A DNA stretch of 64,000 nucleotides from an uncultured Clostridia bacterium. GTDB lineage: Bacteria > Bacillota > Clostridia > Christensenellales > Aristaeellaceae. The notes under the pieces were generated by a model, which did no database searches, was not told the DNA's origin, and saw nothing but the letters and a program-made list of their open reading frames with translations. Of the stretch, positions 33,816 to 41,802 are shown one piece after another. Position numbers and translations under genes: made by a program. Location: contig CAKUFA010000008.1 in NCBI GenBank assembly GCA_934647165.1, forward strand, positions 13,662-77,661, written 5' to 3'. Every line of letters starts with the position of its first letter. Positions within the stretch are counted from its first letter, which is position 1.

Positions 33816-34046
33816 GGTCGAGGGCAGCGCCCTCGTAGGCCTGGGCAAAGCCCAGAAACCCCGCAAGCGATTTTCGCCAAAGGTGAAAGAGCTCGCGCAT
33901 CAAACCAAGGAGCTTCCAGAACGGGTTTCGAAAGGGACGAAGTCCCTTCGCGGGTCGAAGGCGGCGCCCTCGTAGGCCTGGGCAAAGCCCAGAACTCCCG
34001 CACGCGATTTTCGCCAAAGGCGAAAGAGCTCGCGCAATAAGCCAAG
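33816..34046 (-). repeat. multi-hairpin repeat array C (rest of the split unit plus one unit)
   Basis: Minus orientation. 33816-33904 completes the unit begun in array B; 33905-34041 is a full unit, followed by the start of another (CCAAGG). 34047-34225 has only an AT-rich stretch leading to the LCP promoter. Confidence 0.92.
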
Positions 34047-34225
34047 GCGCCGCACACGATTTTTCATCCGAAAAAGCGGATGAAAAGAGCTCGAACAGCT
34101 GCAAGGGAACCACCCGCCATGCCTGCAGAAGCCATGCCCCCCTTCATGCTTCTGTTTGTTTGACTTTTTTCAGCAAAATATTTGTAACAATCGACTGCTT
34201 CCGCCCTTTACCATCGGAAATTCTG

Positions 34226-34254
34226 TTGCATTTTTCACGTGCTCATCGTATAAT
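34226..34254 (+). promoter_or_regulatory. promoter of the second LCP gene
   Basis: TTGCAT (34226-34231), 17-bp spacer, TATAAT (34249-34254). Confidence 0.82.
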
Positions 34255-34290
34255 TTACTGGCATTCGACTTCAAGGAGGTTCCTGAATTG

Positions 34291-35439
34291 ATGAAGAAAC
34301 TCAAGCGGCTTTGGGCCGTTGTGATGGCTTCCTGCCTGCTTCTGTCTTCTGCGGCACTGGCCGAGGAGGATACGGACTGGACCATGGAAGACTTGCCCGT
34401 GGTGGAAGAAAATGTGACCCTGGATGATGCAGGTAACGCCACCGAAGATCTGACCGACGATATGGGTGAATTCATCATTGATGACGCTGCCCAGGCTGCC
34501 CTGGATACCCTCCAGCAGGATATGGCGCTGGATACATCCATTGATCCGGATACGCTAGATCTGAATACCAACCTGCCTGACAATGTCATCAACATTCTGC
34601 TGGTCGGCATTGACACGCGCGACACCAGCTTGGACTCCGGTTTGCAGCAGGGTGATGTGCAGATCATCCTTTCCATCAACAAGGATGACGGCTCCATCAA
34701 GCTTACCTCCCTCTTGCGGGACATGTACGTAACCATCCCGGGCTATAAGAACAAGAACCGCATCAATGTTTCCTATGCCCGCGGCGGTGGCCAGCTGGCC
34801 ATGCGCACCGTCAACAAGAATTTTGAGATGAACATCCAAAATTATGTGACGATCAACTTCTACGGCCTGGCTTCCATCATTGACGCCATCGGCGGCATTG
34901 ATGTTGACCTGACCAAGACGGAAGCCGGCGCCATCAACACCTATCTGCGCCAGCATCCTCCGAAGTATGACAACACAGACGGCAAGCAGCGTGTTGCGCT
35001 TAAAAAGGAGAGCGGTGTGCAGCACCTGGACGGTGTGCAGGCCGTGATGTATGCCCGGCTGCGCAAGATTGACAACGACTTTGGCCGCACTGCCCGTCAG
35101 CGGCACCTGTTGGAGCTCCTGCTGAACAAAATCATGCAGGACATGAGCCTGGACAAGATGATGAGCCTCATCGAAACCTGCATTCCCTACGTTTCCACAA
35201 ACGTGAACCTGAACACCATGTTGGAGCTTGGCATGACCGTGCTGTCCAGCGGCATTATCACCCGCGCCCAAAATGGTGAGGAGCTATTGCAGCAGCATCG
35301 CGTGCCGATGGACGGCTGCTATAGTTACAAGGATATCAACGGCGCGTCCGTCATTTATCTGAGCACGAAGAATCAGACAAAGAACACGCAGTCTATCCAC
35401 GAGTTCATTTACGGTCAGTATTATCCTGCCGGCGAATGA
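34291..35439 (+). CDS. LytR-CpsA-Psr (LCP) family protein
   Basis: A 382-residue exported protein with a signal peptide (ending ALA|EE) and an acidic linker to about residue 95. The LCP domain has NILLVGIDTRD, SLLRDMYVTIPGY, NRINVSYARGGG, AIGGIDVDL and FGRTARQRHLLELLL, supplying the Asp/Arg residues that hold the polyprenyl pyrophosphate. It probably ligates an anionic polymer to the wall. AAGGAGG lies 11 bases before ATG 34291; a TTG 3 bases earlier is an alternative start. Confidence 0.92.
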   Translation: MKKLKRLWAVVMASCLLLSSAALAEEDTDWTMEDLPVVEENVTLDDAGNATEDLTDDMGEFIIDDAAQAALDTLQQDMALDTSIDPDTLDLNTNLPDNVINILLVGIDTRDTSLDSGLQQGDVQIILSINKDDGSIKLTSLLRDMYVTIPGYKNKNRINVSYARGGGQLAMRTVNKNFEMNIQNYVTINFYGLASIIDAIGGIDVDLTKTEAGAINTYLRQHPPKYDNTDGKQRVALKKESGVQHLDGVQAVMYARLRKIDNDFGRTARQRHLLELLLNKIMQDMSLDKMMSLIETCIPYVSTNVNLNTMLELGMTVLSSGIITRAQNGEELLQQHRVPMDGCYSYKDINGASVIYLSTKNQTKNTQSIHEFIYGQYYPAGE

Positions 35440-35447
35440 GCCATCGC

Positions 35448-35484
35448 AAAAAGCGGCGCACCTGAAAAAGGTGAGCCGCTTTTA
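35448..35484 (+). terminator. terminator of the second LCP gene
   Basis: AAAAAGCGGC and GCCGCTTTTT with an inner CACCT/AGGTG stem and A-rich loop, 9 bases past the stop. Confidence 0.92.
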
Positions 35485-35549
35485 TGATGCGTAGAAAACG
35501 GATGGCCGAGGATACAGCAAAAAGCCTGACAGGTGCAACCTGCATTCTG

Positions 35550-35818
35550 TGGCTCCTTGGCTGGAGTATGAGCTCTTTCGCCTTTGGCGAAAATCGCTTG
35601 CGGAGTTTCTGGACTTTACCCAGACCCACGAGGGCCCGCCCTCGACCCGCGAAGGGACTTCGTCCCTTTCGAAACCCATTCTGGAGGCTCCTTGGCTTGA
35701 TGCGCGAGCTCTTTCGCCTTTGGCGAAAATCGCTTGCGGGGTTTCTGGGCTTTGCCCAGACCTACGAGGGCGCCGCCCTCGACCTGCGAAGGGACTTCGT
35801 CCCTTTCGAAACCCATTC
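35550..35818 (+). repeat. multi-hairpin repeat array D (two units)
   Basis: Plus orientation, units at about 35550-35683 and 35686-35818. The first has weakened stems (CTGGACTTTACCCAG). It ends two bases before the convergent cysteine desulfurase stop. Confidence 0.92.
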
Positions 35819-35819
35819 T

Positions 35820-36953
35820 TTATCCTTTTATGATTCTCTCCAGCAGCAAGGCAAAATCATCAATCTCCTGCTCTGTATTATAGATACCCACAGATGCACG
35901 GACTGCGCCGGATTGCAGCGTACCCAGCCATGCGTGCATCGCAGGTGCGCAATGGAGACCCGCGCGCACAGCCACATCCGCCGCGCTTAATCCATCCGCC
36001 ACCTGCCCCACATCCATTCCTTCCACAGTGAAGCTGGTCACGCCCACATGCGGTGCGTCTGGATGTCCGAGCAGGCTCACTTTAGGAATATTCTGCAATC
36101 GCTCACGCAAACGATCAGTAAGCTCCGCCTCATACTCACGGATTTCCGCAAGATGCTGCCGCACAAAGCGTGTGCCGACCAGCAATCCGGCAACCCCCGG
36201 CAGGTTTAAGGTGCCGCTCTCATAGCGATCGGGGAGCATTTCCGGCTGGCGCGTGCTTTCCGACAGGCTTCCGGTACCGCCGCAGATGAGCGGTTGAGGA
36301 AGCATCCCCGCTCCCAGGGCAAGCACGCCCGTGCCATGGGGGCCTTGCAAGCCCTTATGTCCCGGCATGGCCACCATATCTGCATGCAGCGCGTCCGGCG
36401 ACACATCCTCAACACCGGCGGACTGTGCCGCGTCCACCAGCAGCGGCACGCCATTTTCCCTGCACACTGCACCCAGGCGGCTGACAGGCTGCAATGTACC
36501 TGTTACGTTGCTGGCATGGCACACAATGACCAGCGCCGTGCGAGGTGTAATTTCCCTTTGCAGAGTATGCGGCTGAAGCAGCCCCATGGAATCCGGCGGC
36601 AGCACGCGCACGGTAATCTGCCCCATAGCGCACAGGCGATCCAGCGGACGCATGACGGCATTATGTTCCCCATGGGACACAAGCACTTCGTCCCCCTCGC
36701 ACAGGGTGCCAAGAATGGCCAGGTTCAGCGCTTCCGTGCAATTTTTTGTAAACACAACGCGCTCCGTGTTTTGCATATGAAGCAGCTGCGCGATCTCTTC
36801 CCGGCAGCGCTGCACAACGCGGGAGGCGCACAGTCCCATGCGATAGCCGCTGCGGCCCGGATTTGCACCCAGTTTTTCCAGCGAACCCGCCATGGCGCGG
36901 ATAACCTTCGGCGGCTTAGGGTAGCTTGTGGCGGCGTTGTCCAAATAAATCAT
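35820..36953 (-). CDS. cysteine desulfurase family protein (class V aminotransferase)
   Basis: A 377-residue PLP enzyme. MIYLDNAATSYPKP is the family start; SHGEHNAV, VDAAQSAG and the PLP-lysine motif PGHKGLQGPHGTG follow, and the C-terminal VRAGLHCAP contains the catalytic cysteine loop. It removes sulfur (or selenium) from cysteine (or selenocysteine). ATG 36953 lies 10 bases after GGGGGAGG; ATG 36962 is too close. Divergent from a DUF3343 gene, a pairing seen at selenium/sulfur carrier loci. Confidence 0.92.
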   Translation of the reverse strand: MIYLDNAATSYPKPPKVIRAMAGSLEKLGANPGRSGYRMGLCASRVVQRCREEIAQLLHMQNTERVVFTKNCTEALNLAILGTLCEGDEVLVSHGEHNAVMRPLDRLCAMGQITVRVLPPDSMGLLQPHTLQREITPRTALVIVCHASNVTGTLQPVSRLGAVCRENGVPLLVDAAQSAGVEDVSPDALHADMVAMPGHKGLQGPHGTGVLALGAGMLPQPLICGGTGSLSESTRQPEMLPDRYESGTLNLPGVAGLLVGTRFVRQHLAEIREYEAELTDRLRERLQNIPKVSLLGHPDAPHVGVTSFTVEGMDVGQVADGLSAADVAVRAGLHCAPAMHAWLGTLQSGAVRASVGIYNTEQEIDDFALLLERIIKG

Positions 36954-37031
36954 GGCGGTCATTCCTCCCCCTTCTGCACACACGGGCGCTGTGCGGTATA
37001 TTGTATGAAAGAGCAAAGGGGGTAGAACCTG

Positions 37032-37304
37032 ATGGAAGAAATGTATGGCATTGCAGCCTTTCGCTCCCGCCAGCAGGTGATGCAGATGGAAAGCGCGCTT
37101 CGGCACATGGGCATCCCCGCGCAGGTGGTGACAACGCCCCGGGCCGTAGCGCTTGGCTGCGGGTTGAGCGTGCGCTTTTCCCTCTCTGACCAGACGGATG
37201 TGCAGGAAACCTTTCGCCGCGCGAAGGTGGGCAACCTGATCGGTTTCTATCAGGTTGCTGCAGCAGAAAACGGACGTTTATCGGTGCGCCGCCTGGATGG
37301 ATGA
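37032..37304 (+). CDS. DUF3343 protein (putative Se/S carrier-like)
   Basis: A 90-residue protein. The segment FRSRQQVMQMESALRHMGIPAQVVTTPRAVALGCGLSVRFS matches the DUF3343 family, with a single conserved cysteine in LGCGL. Such small proteins are proposed sulfur/selenium carriers near cysteine desulfurases. AAGGGGG precedes ATG 37032. The job is inferred from neighbours. Confidence 0.85.
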   Translation: MEEMYGIAAFRSRQQVMQMESALRHMGIPAQVVTTPRAVALGCGLSVRFSLSDQTDVQETFRRAKVGNLIGFYQVAAAENGRLSVRRLDG

Positions 37305-37354
37305 ACCGGTGCAGGGGAAGTGTGTGCGTGCACAGATTTTTTTGCCGGAAAGGC

Positions 37355-37383
37355 TTGCTTTTTTGCGCAAGACATGATACAAT
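37355..37383 (+). promoter_or_regulatory. promoter of rpsT
   Basis: TTGCTT (37355-37360), 17-bp spacer, TACAAT (37378-37383). Confidence 0.78.
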
Positions 37384-37425
37384 CATAGGCGACAATTTTT
37401 GAGTAGCTTAAGGAGGTGAAAAGAG

Positions 37426-37692
37426 TTGCCGAATATCCAGTCCGCTAAGAAGCGCGTGAAGGTGAGCGAGAAGAAGAATCTCCGCAACCGGATGGTGAAG
37501 AGCGCCGTGCGTACTTCCATCAAGAAGTTCGAAACCGCTATGGCTGCCGATCCCACCACCGCCAATGTGCAGTTGACCGCGACCACCTCCGCGATTGATA
37601 AGGCTGCGTCCAAGGGAATTATCCACAAGAACGCCGCAAATCGCAAGAAGGCTCGCCTGGCCAAGCAGCTGAACAAGGCTGCTGCCGTGTGA
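37426..37692 (+). CDS. rpsT: 30S ribosomal protein S20
   Basis: An 88-residue basic protein binding 16S rRNA. PNIQSAKKRVKVSEKKNLRN and GIIHKNAANRKKARLAKQLN are the standard S20 ends. The start is TTG 37426, 7 bases after AAGGAGGTG; a TTG start is known for S20 in other bacteria. Confidence 0.97.
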   Translation: MPNIQSAKKRVKVSEKKNLRNRMVKSAVRTSIKKFETAMAADPTTANVQLTATTSAIDKAASKGIIHKNAANRKKARLAKQLNKAAAV

Positions 37693-37716
37693 TCCTGTGA
37701 GGATACCGCGTCCAGA

Positions 37717-37757
37717 TAAACCTCTTCCCCTGCTATGGGGATGGAGGTTTTTCTTTT
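37717..37757 (+). terminator. terminator of rpsT
   Basis: AAACCTCTTCCCC pairs with GGGGATGGAGGTTT across a 6-base loop, followed by a long T-tract. Confidence 0.88.
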
Positions 37758-37840
37758 TTTTGAAAAAAATGCAGGGTTTTTCATCCCTTCGGTGTTATAT
37801 AAGCGAAAAGCAACGGCAAACAAAGGAGGCTTTGAAAAGC

Positions 37841-38866
37841 ATGAGAAAAAAACTGACAGCGCTGATGTTGACGCTGATGTTGAGCACAATGGCTCTATGC
37901 GGCGGCGCTCTGGCGGCGGAGGCCGACCTGAGCATTCTGACCCCGCTGGTCGATTTAACCGCTTCGGCAGCCATGCGTGTGGGCGAAGCGCCCGAAACCA
38001 TTTCGGACACTTCCACACTGAGCAGCGCTTTTGTGTATAACTTCTTTCTGCTGGGGCAGCAGGCGGATGCAAGCCTGGGCATCACAGCCGATATGCTGAC
38101 CGATACCGCCAAACAGGCCGATTACCTTTCCCGTGTGTTCAGCTGCGGCACGCCTGCCCTCAGCGGCATCCTGTCCACCGGTGAAACCTATGACTATATC
38201 GGTGTTCGGCTGATGAGCAGCGACCTGAGCCCCGACGGCAACAGCGTCCGCTTGATGGGCGACCTGTATCAGGCCGCCAGGCGGCTGGACGCCCTCACGG
38301 AAGACGAGTACGCCCAGGTGCGCTGGCTGGACAAACGCGCCGTGGTGGAGCTCCGGCGTGACACCGCGTCTCCCGTCGGCTGGAAAGTCACCGCCTTCTC
38401 CGTAGATGCTGAATTGACCATGGAGGACAGCACCCAAAGCTATTTTGCTTCCGCCATGGTGGAATACATGAGCAGCGACCTGGGATTTTCCCTGCAATAT
38501 CCGGCTGTGTTCACCGAAAGCACCCTGAAGGAGGATGCAACCGGCATCAGCGGCCAGCTGCCCGACGGCAGCGCCTCCTTCTTTGCGAAAAAGACAGTCA
38601 ACGCCGACGCATGGACGCTGGAAAAAGTCATTGACGTCCGCAAACAGGAAACACCTGATGCGGAGACGAATATCAATGAAGCGAGCGGCTGCGGCCGGGT
38701 GGTCACCCAGCAAAACGGCTACACGGTGGCAGACATCTACATTGTGACGGAGGATTGGGTCTATCAGGCGCAGCTGCGATATGCCCCCGCACTGGCCATG
38801 GATTTCTCCCTGTACAGCGACTACATGATGAATTCGTTTAACGCCGACGAAATGGGCATCGGTTAA
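37841..38866 (+). CDS. secreted protein of unknown function, 341 residues
   Basis: Signal peptide MRKKLTALMLTLMLSTMALCGGALAA, then a soluble mixed alpha/beta protein. I do not recognise a family; the C-terminal half (GFSLQYPAVFTESTLKEDAT, SFFAKKTVNADAWTLEKVID) is reminiscent of the PsbP-like fold, which is a guess. AAAGGAGG lies 11 bases before ATG 37841. It ends 22 bases before the SH3 protein gene, so the two are probably one transcript. Confidence 0.8.
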   Translation: MRKKLTALMLTLMLSTMALCGGALAAEADLSILTPLVDLTASAAMRVGEAPETISDTSTLSSAFVYNFFLLGQQADASLGITADMLTDTAKQADYLSRVFSCGTPALSGILSTGETYDYIGVRLMSSDLSPDGNSVRLMGDLYQAARRLDALTEDEYAQVRWLDKRAVVELRRDTASPVGWKVTAFSVDAELTMEDSTQSYFASAMVEYMSSDLGFSLQYPAVFTESTLKEDATGISGQLPDGSASFFAKKTVNADAWTLEKVIDVRKQETPDAETNINEASGCGRVVTQQNGYTVADIYIVTEDWVYQAQLRYAPALAMDFSLYSDYMMNSFNADEMGIG

Positions 38867-38888
38867 TCACATTGGGAGGGATGGGAAA

Positions 38889-40943
38889 ATGAAACGATTT
38901 CTGGCTCTATGCCTGGTGCTGACGCTGGTGCTGGGCGCGCTGCCCCTGAGCATGGCCAGCGCAGAGAACCGCACTATGACCGTTGTTGGCGGCTGGCTGC
39001 GCCTGCGTGAAGGCGCAAACTTCAACGCCAAAACCCTTGCCAGCTACTACACCGGCACGCAGGTGACCGTGCTGGGTATTACCGGTAAATGGTACCGCGT
39101 GCAGGCACCCGACGGGATGCAAGGCTATATGTACAGCGACTATCTGCGCGCTTCTTCGGGCGGCTCCACCTCTGGAACGGTCGGAACGACCGCCACGGTG
39201 GTCAGCAGCAACGGCCGCGGGGTAAGGCTCCGCACCGGCCCCAGCACAGCTTACGGCGTGCTGCGCGTGTGCCCGGTGGGCACCGCTGTCACCATCCTGG
39301 CCAGCGGCACCTATTGGGATTTCATCCGTGTGGATGGGCAGACGGGTTACATGATGAGCCAGTATCTGTCCACCGGCACATTCCCCGTTCAGCCCGCGCC
39401 CACGGAATATCTGGCGCGGGTCACCAGCAAGAACGGTCTGGGCGTCCGGCTCCGTTCCGGCGCAGGAAAAGGCTACAGCGTGCTTGGTGTTTATAGTGTG
39501 GGCACTGAGGTAACCGTGCTCCAGCACAATAAAACGTGGGACTACATCCGTGTCGGCACCAGAACGGGCTACATGATGAATCAGTTCCTCACCACCTCCC
39601 AGGTGGTCACCAAAGTAAGCGCAGTGAAGCTGAACACCTCTTCCCCCGTGAGCGGCACGGTGCTGACGGCTATCGCCACGCCCTCCTCCGCCACGGTGAG
39701 CTATCGCTGGACGGACGGCAACGGCACCCTGCTCGGCACCGGCGCAACCTATGCCGTTTCTGCTGCCGATGTTGGTAAACGTATCCGTGTAACCGTAACA
39801 GGCACCGGCCTGTACAGCGGCACGGCCACAAGCGCACTAACCAATCAGGTGCAATATGGCGCTTCCATCACCGGTGTAACGCTGAACACCTACGCGCCTG
39901 TGGTGGGGCAGACGCTGACCGCCACCGCATCCCCCAACGGTGCCACTGCCAACTACTGGTGGTATCGCAGCGACAACACGCTGGTGGGCAGCAGCCGCAC
40001 CTATGTTGTGCAGTCCGGCGATGAAGGAATGAGCCTGATGTGCCGCGTAGCCGGTACGGGCAGCTTTTCCGGAGAAGCCTATTCTGCCTATACCACTGCG
40101 GTGGCAAAGGGTTCCACCCCTGCAAAGCCCGACCAGCCGCTGACCGGAACTGTGCAGCTTCCTTCCTCTGCCAAGGTGAACGACACGGTTTATGCCACTG
40201 TATCGCTGAGCACTGGCAGTGTGGATTACACCTGGTATCTGGATGGCTGGCTCCTGTCCGCAAGCGGAAGCAGCATCACCGTGCCCAACAATCCCGGCAG
40301 CACGCTGACGGTGCGCGTCACTGCGCGCGCAGGCAGCGGCTACACCGGCACCATTGAGTCCAACGCGCTGACCATCGCCTCTTCGCCCGCGCCCGCCGCC
40401 ACGCTCAGCGGCAAGCTGACCATCCCCTCCACTGCAAAGGCAGGCGATGTGATCAGTGCGGACATGGATTTGAACAGCTACAACGTGACGTTTGCTTGGT
40501 ATCTGAACAACGCGCCGGTTGCTGGCGGCAACAATGCAAGCCTGGCGATCACCAGTGACATGGAAGGCGGGCAGCTGGTGCTGGTCGCTTCCGCCACAGG
40601 GACAGACAATGTATTCGGCTCCGTCACCAGCAATGTGTGCAAGGTGGAGGTTACGCCTTCGCAGACCTACTACACCGGCTCGGTGAGCCTGCCCACGTCC
40701 GCCAAAGCGGGAGATGTGGTCAGCGCCGTCATCTACGGCGGCAATACCTCCCAGGTGACGTATGACTGGTATGCCGACGAGAGCCGCGTGTCCTCCGGCG
40801 TCAGCCAGCTGCTGGTCACCTCATCCATGGCCGGCAAACGCATCACCGTGCGCGTTACATCCATGGATCCTTCCGTGATCGGCAACACCCTGAGCAACAC
40901 CTGCTACGTTGAAGCTTCCGCCGCCACCTCATCAGATATGTAA
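38889..40943 (+). CDS. secreted SH3b-domain protein with Ig-like repeats
   Basis: A 684-residue exported protein. After the signal peptide come three SH3b domains (about 30-90, 103-160, 175-235), each with W/VRLRxGxS, VTVLxxxxxWxxIRV and GYMxxxYL elements that bind peptidoglycan. Five or six Ig-like repeats fill 240-670, recognisable by the recurring SYRWTDGNGTLLGTGATYAV and YTWYLDGWLLSASGSSITV patterns. Probably wall-associated. No catalytic domain is seen. Confidence 0.87.
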   Translation: MKRFLALCLVLTLVLGALPLSMASAENRTMTVVGGWLRLREGANFNAKTLASYYTGTQVTVLGITGKWYRVQAPDGMQGYMYSDYLRASSGGSTSGTVGTTATVVSSNGRGVRLRTGPSTAYGVLRVCPVGTAVTILASGTYWDFIRVDGQTGYMMSQYLSTGTFPVQPAPTEYLARVTSKNGLGVRLRSGAGKGYSVLGVYSVGTEVTVLQHNKTWDYIRVGTRTGYMMNQFLTTSQVVTKVSAVKLNTSSPVSGTVLTAIATPSSATVSYRWTDGNGTLLGTGATYAVSAADVGKRIRVTVTGTGLYSGTATSALTNQVQYGASITGVTLNTYAPVVGQTLTATASPNGATANYWWYRSDNTLVGSSRTYVVQSGDEGMSLMCRVAGTGSFSGEAYSAYTTAVAKGSTPAKPDQPLTGTVQLPSSAKVNDTVYATVSLSTGSVDYTWYLDGWLLSASGSSITVPNNPGSTLTVRVTARAGSGYTGTIESNALTIASSPAPAATLSGKLTIPSTAKAGDVISADMDLNSYNVTFAWYLNNAPVAGGNNASLAITSDMEGGQLVLVASATGTDNVFGSVTSNVCKVEVTPSQTYYTGSVSLPTSAKAGDVVSAVIYGGNTSQVTYDWYADESRVSSGVSQLLVTSSMAGKRITVRVTSMDPSVIGNTLSNTCYVEASAATSSDM

Positions 40944-40982
40944 TCCGTTCGGTTCCTGCATGGCATAGGCTGTGCAGCATGG

Positions 40983-41019
40983 AGAAGGAATCGCCTGCAC
41001 AAGCGGTTCCTTCTTTTTT
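40983..41019 (+). terminator. terminator of the SH3 protein gene
   Basis: AGAAGGAATCGC pairs with GCGGTTCCTTCT (one G.T) followed by six T. Confidence 0.9.
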
Positions 41020-41119
41020 GCATGCTTCGGACACTGCTCGAATCATTGCACAGCCACGCATATCCCACACATAGATTTTTTCTCTTCCGGGCATACTTCC
41101 CGCATAAGGGGGTATCGCC

Positions 41120-41656
41120 ATGATGCGCGTTTTATCCATGCTGCTTATCCTTGCACGGCTGCTTGCGCCGCAAATGGCCTCGTTTCGACTGTTTGCCGGC
41201 ATGCAATCCGGTTATTTGCTGCGCTGCCACGTGGTTGCCCAGGATGATACTGCTGAGATGCAGCGCGTCAAGCTCTGTGTCCGGGATGCTGTACTAGATG
41301 CCTATGCAGCCCATGGGACACCTGGTGCCATGCTGCCGCAGGCGCGTGCGCTGCTGCCCGTTTTAACTCGCGCGGCAGAGGATGCAGCTGAAGCGGAAGG
41401 CTTTTCAGGCAAAGTACGCGTCTGTCTTGAACGCCGCGCCTTTGAAGAATACATGCTGGAGGGCGTAACCGTACCTGCCGGCAACTATCCTGCGCTGATG
41501 GTGTATCTGGGTAATGCGCAGGGGCACAACTGGTGGGGACTGTTGGATCCGGACATGGCCTGCCACTGCGCTGGCGGCGAAGGCATTTCCTCCCCATGGG
41601 ACTGGTCCTGGCAAGGGTTTCTGGATGCCCTGCGGCGCATTTTCAGCGTGGAATAG
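41120..41656 (+). CDS. spoIIR: stage II sporulation protein R
   Basis: A 178-residue forespore-secreted signal protein that triggers SpoIIGA to cleave pro-sigma-E. An N-terminal hydrophobic segment is followed by LRCHVVAQDDTAEMQRVKLCVRDAVLD and the C-terminal PAGNYPALMVYLGNAQGHNWW, the SpoIIR signatures. GGGGG lies 7 bases before ATG 41120. Its target genes lie at 4031-5513. The C-terminal tail after WW is short. Confidence 0.93.
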   Translation: MMRVLSMLLILARLLAPQMASFRLFAGMQSGYLLRCHVVAQDDTAEMQRVKLCVRDAVLDAYAAHGTPGAMLPQARALLPVLTRAAEDAAEAEGFSGKVRVCLERRAFEEYMLEGVTVPAGNYPALMVYLGNAQGHNWWGLLDPDMACHCAGGEGISSPWDWSWQGFLDALRRIFSVE

Positions 41657-41802
41657 GCATTCTCTGTGCACACGGAGGTTTGGCGTTTTCTCCCTGCCGG
41701 ACTCTCTTTTTTGCATTTTCTCCTGGCCTGCTCTCGCTTTTTTCTTCAAGGTATGGTATGATAGAACGTGGCATAGACCAAATACGACTCTGAGGAGCGG
41801 CC

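Noticed and set aside
33045..34046. CRISPR array
   Set aside because: Units are 133-137 bp, contiguous, without unique spacers, and no cas genes are present.
37697..37840. Extended start for the 341-residue secreted protein
   Set aside because: The extra 48 residues overlap the rpsT terminator and would hide the signal peptide; AAAGGAGG fits ATG 37841.
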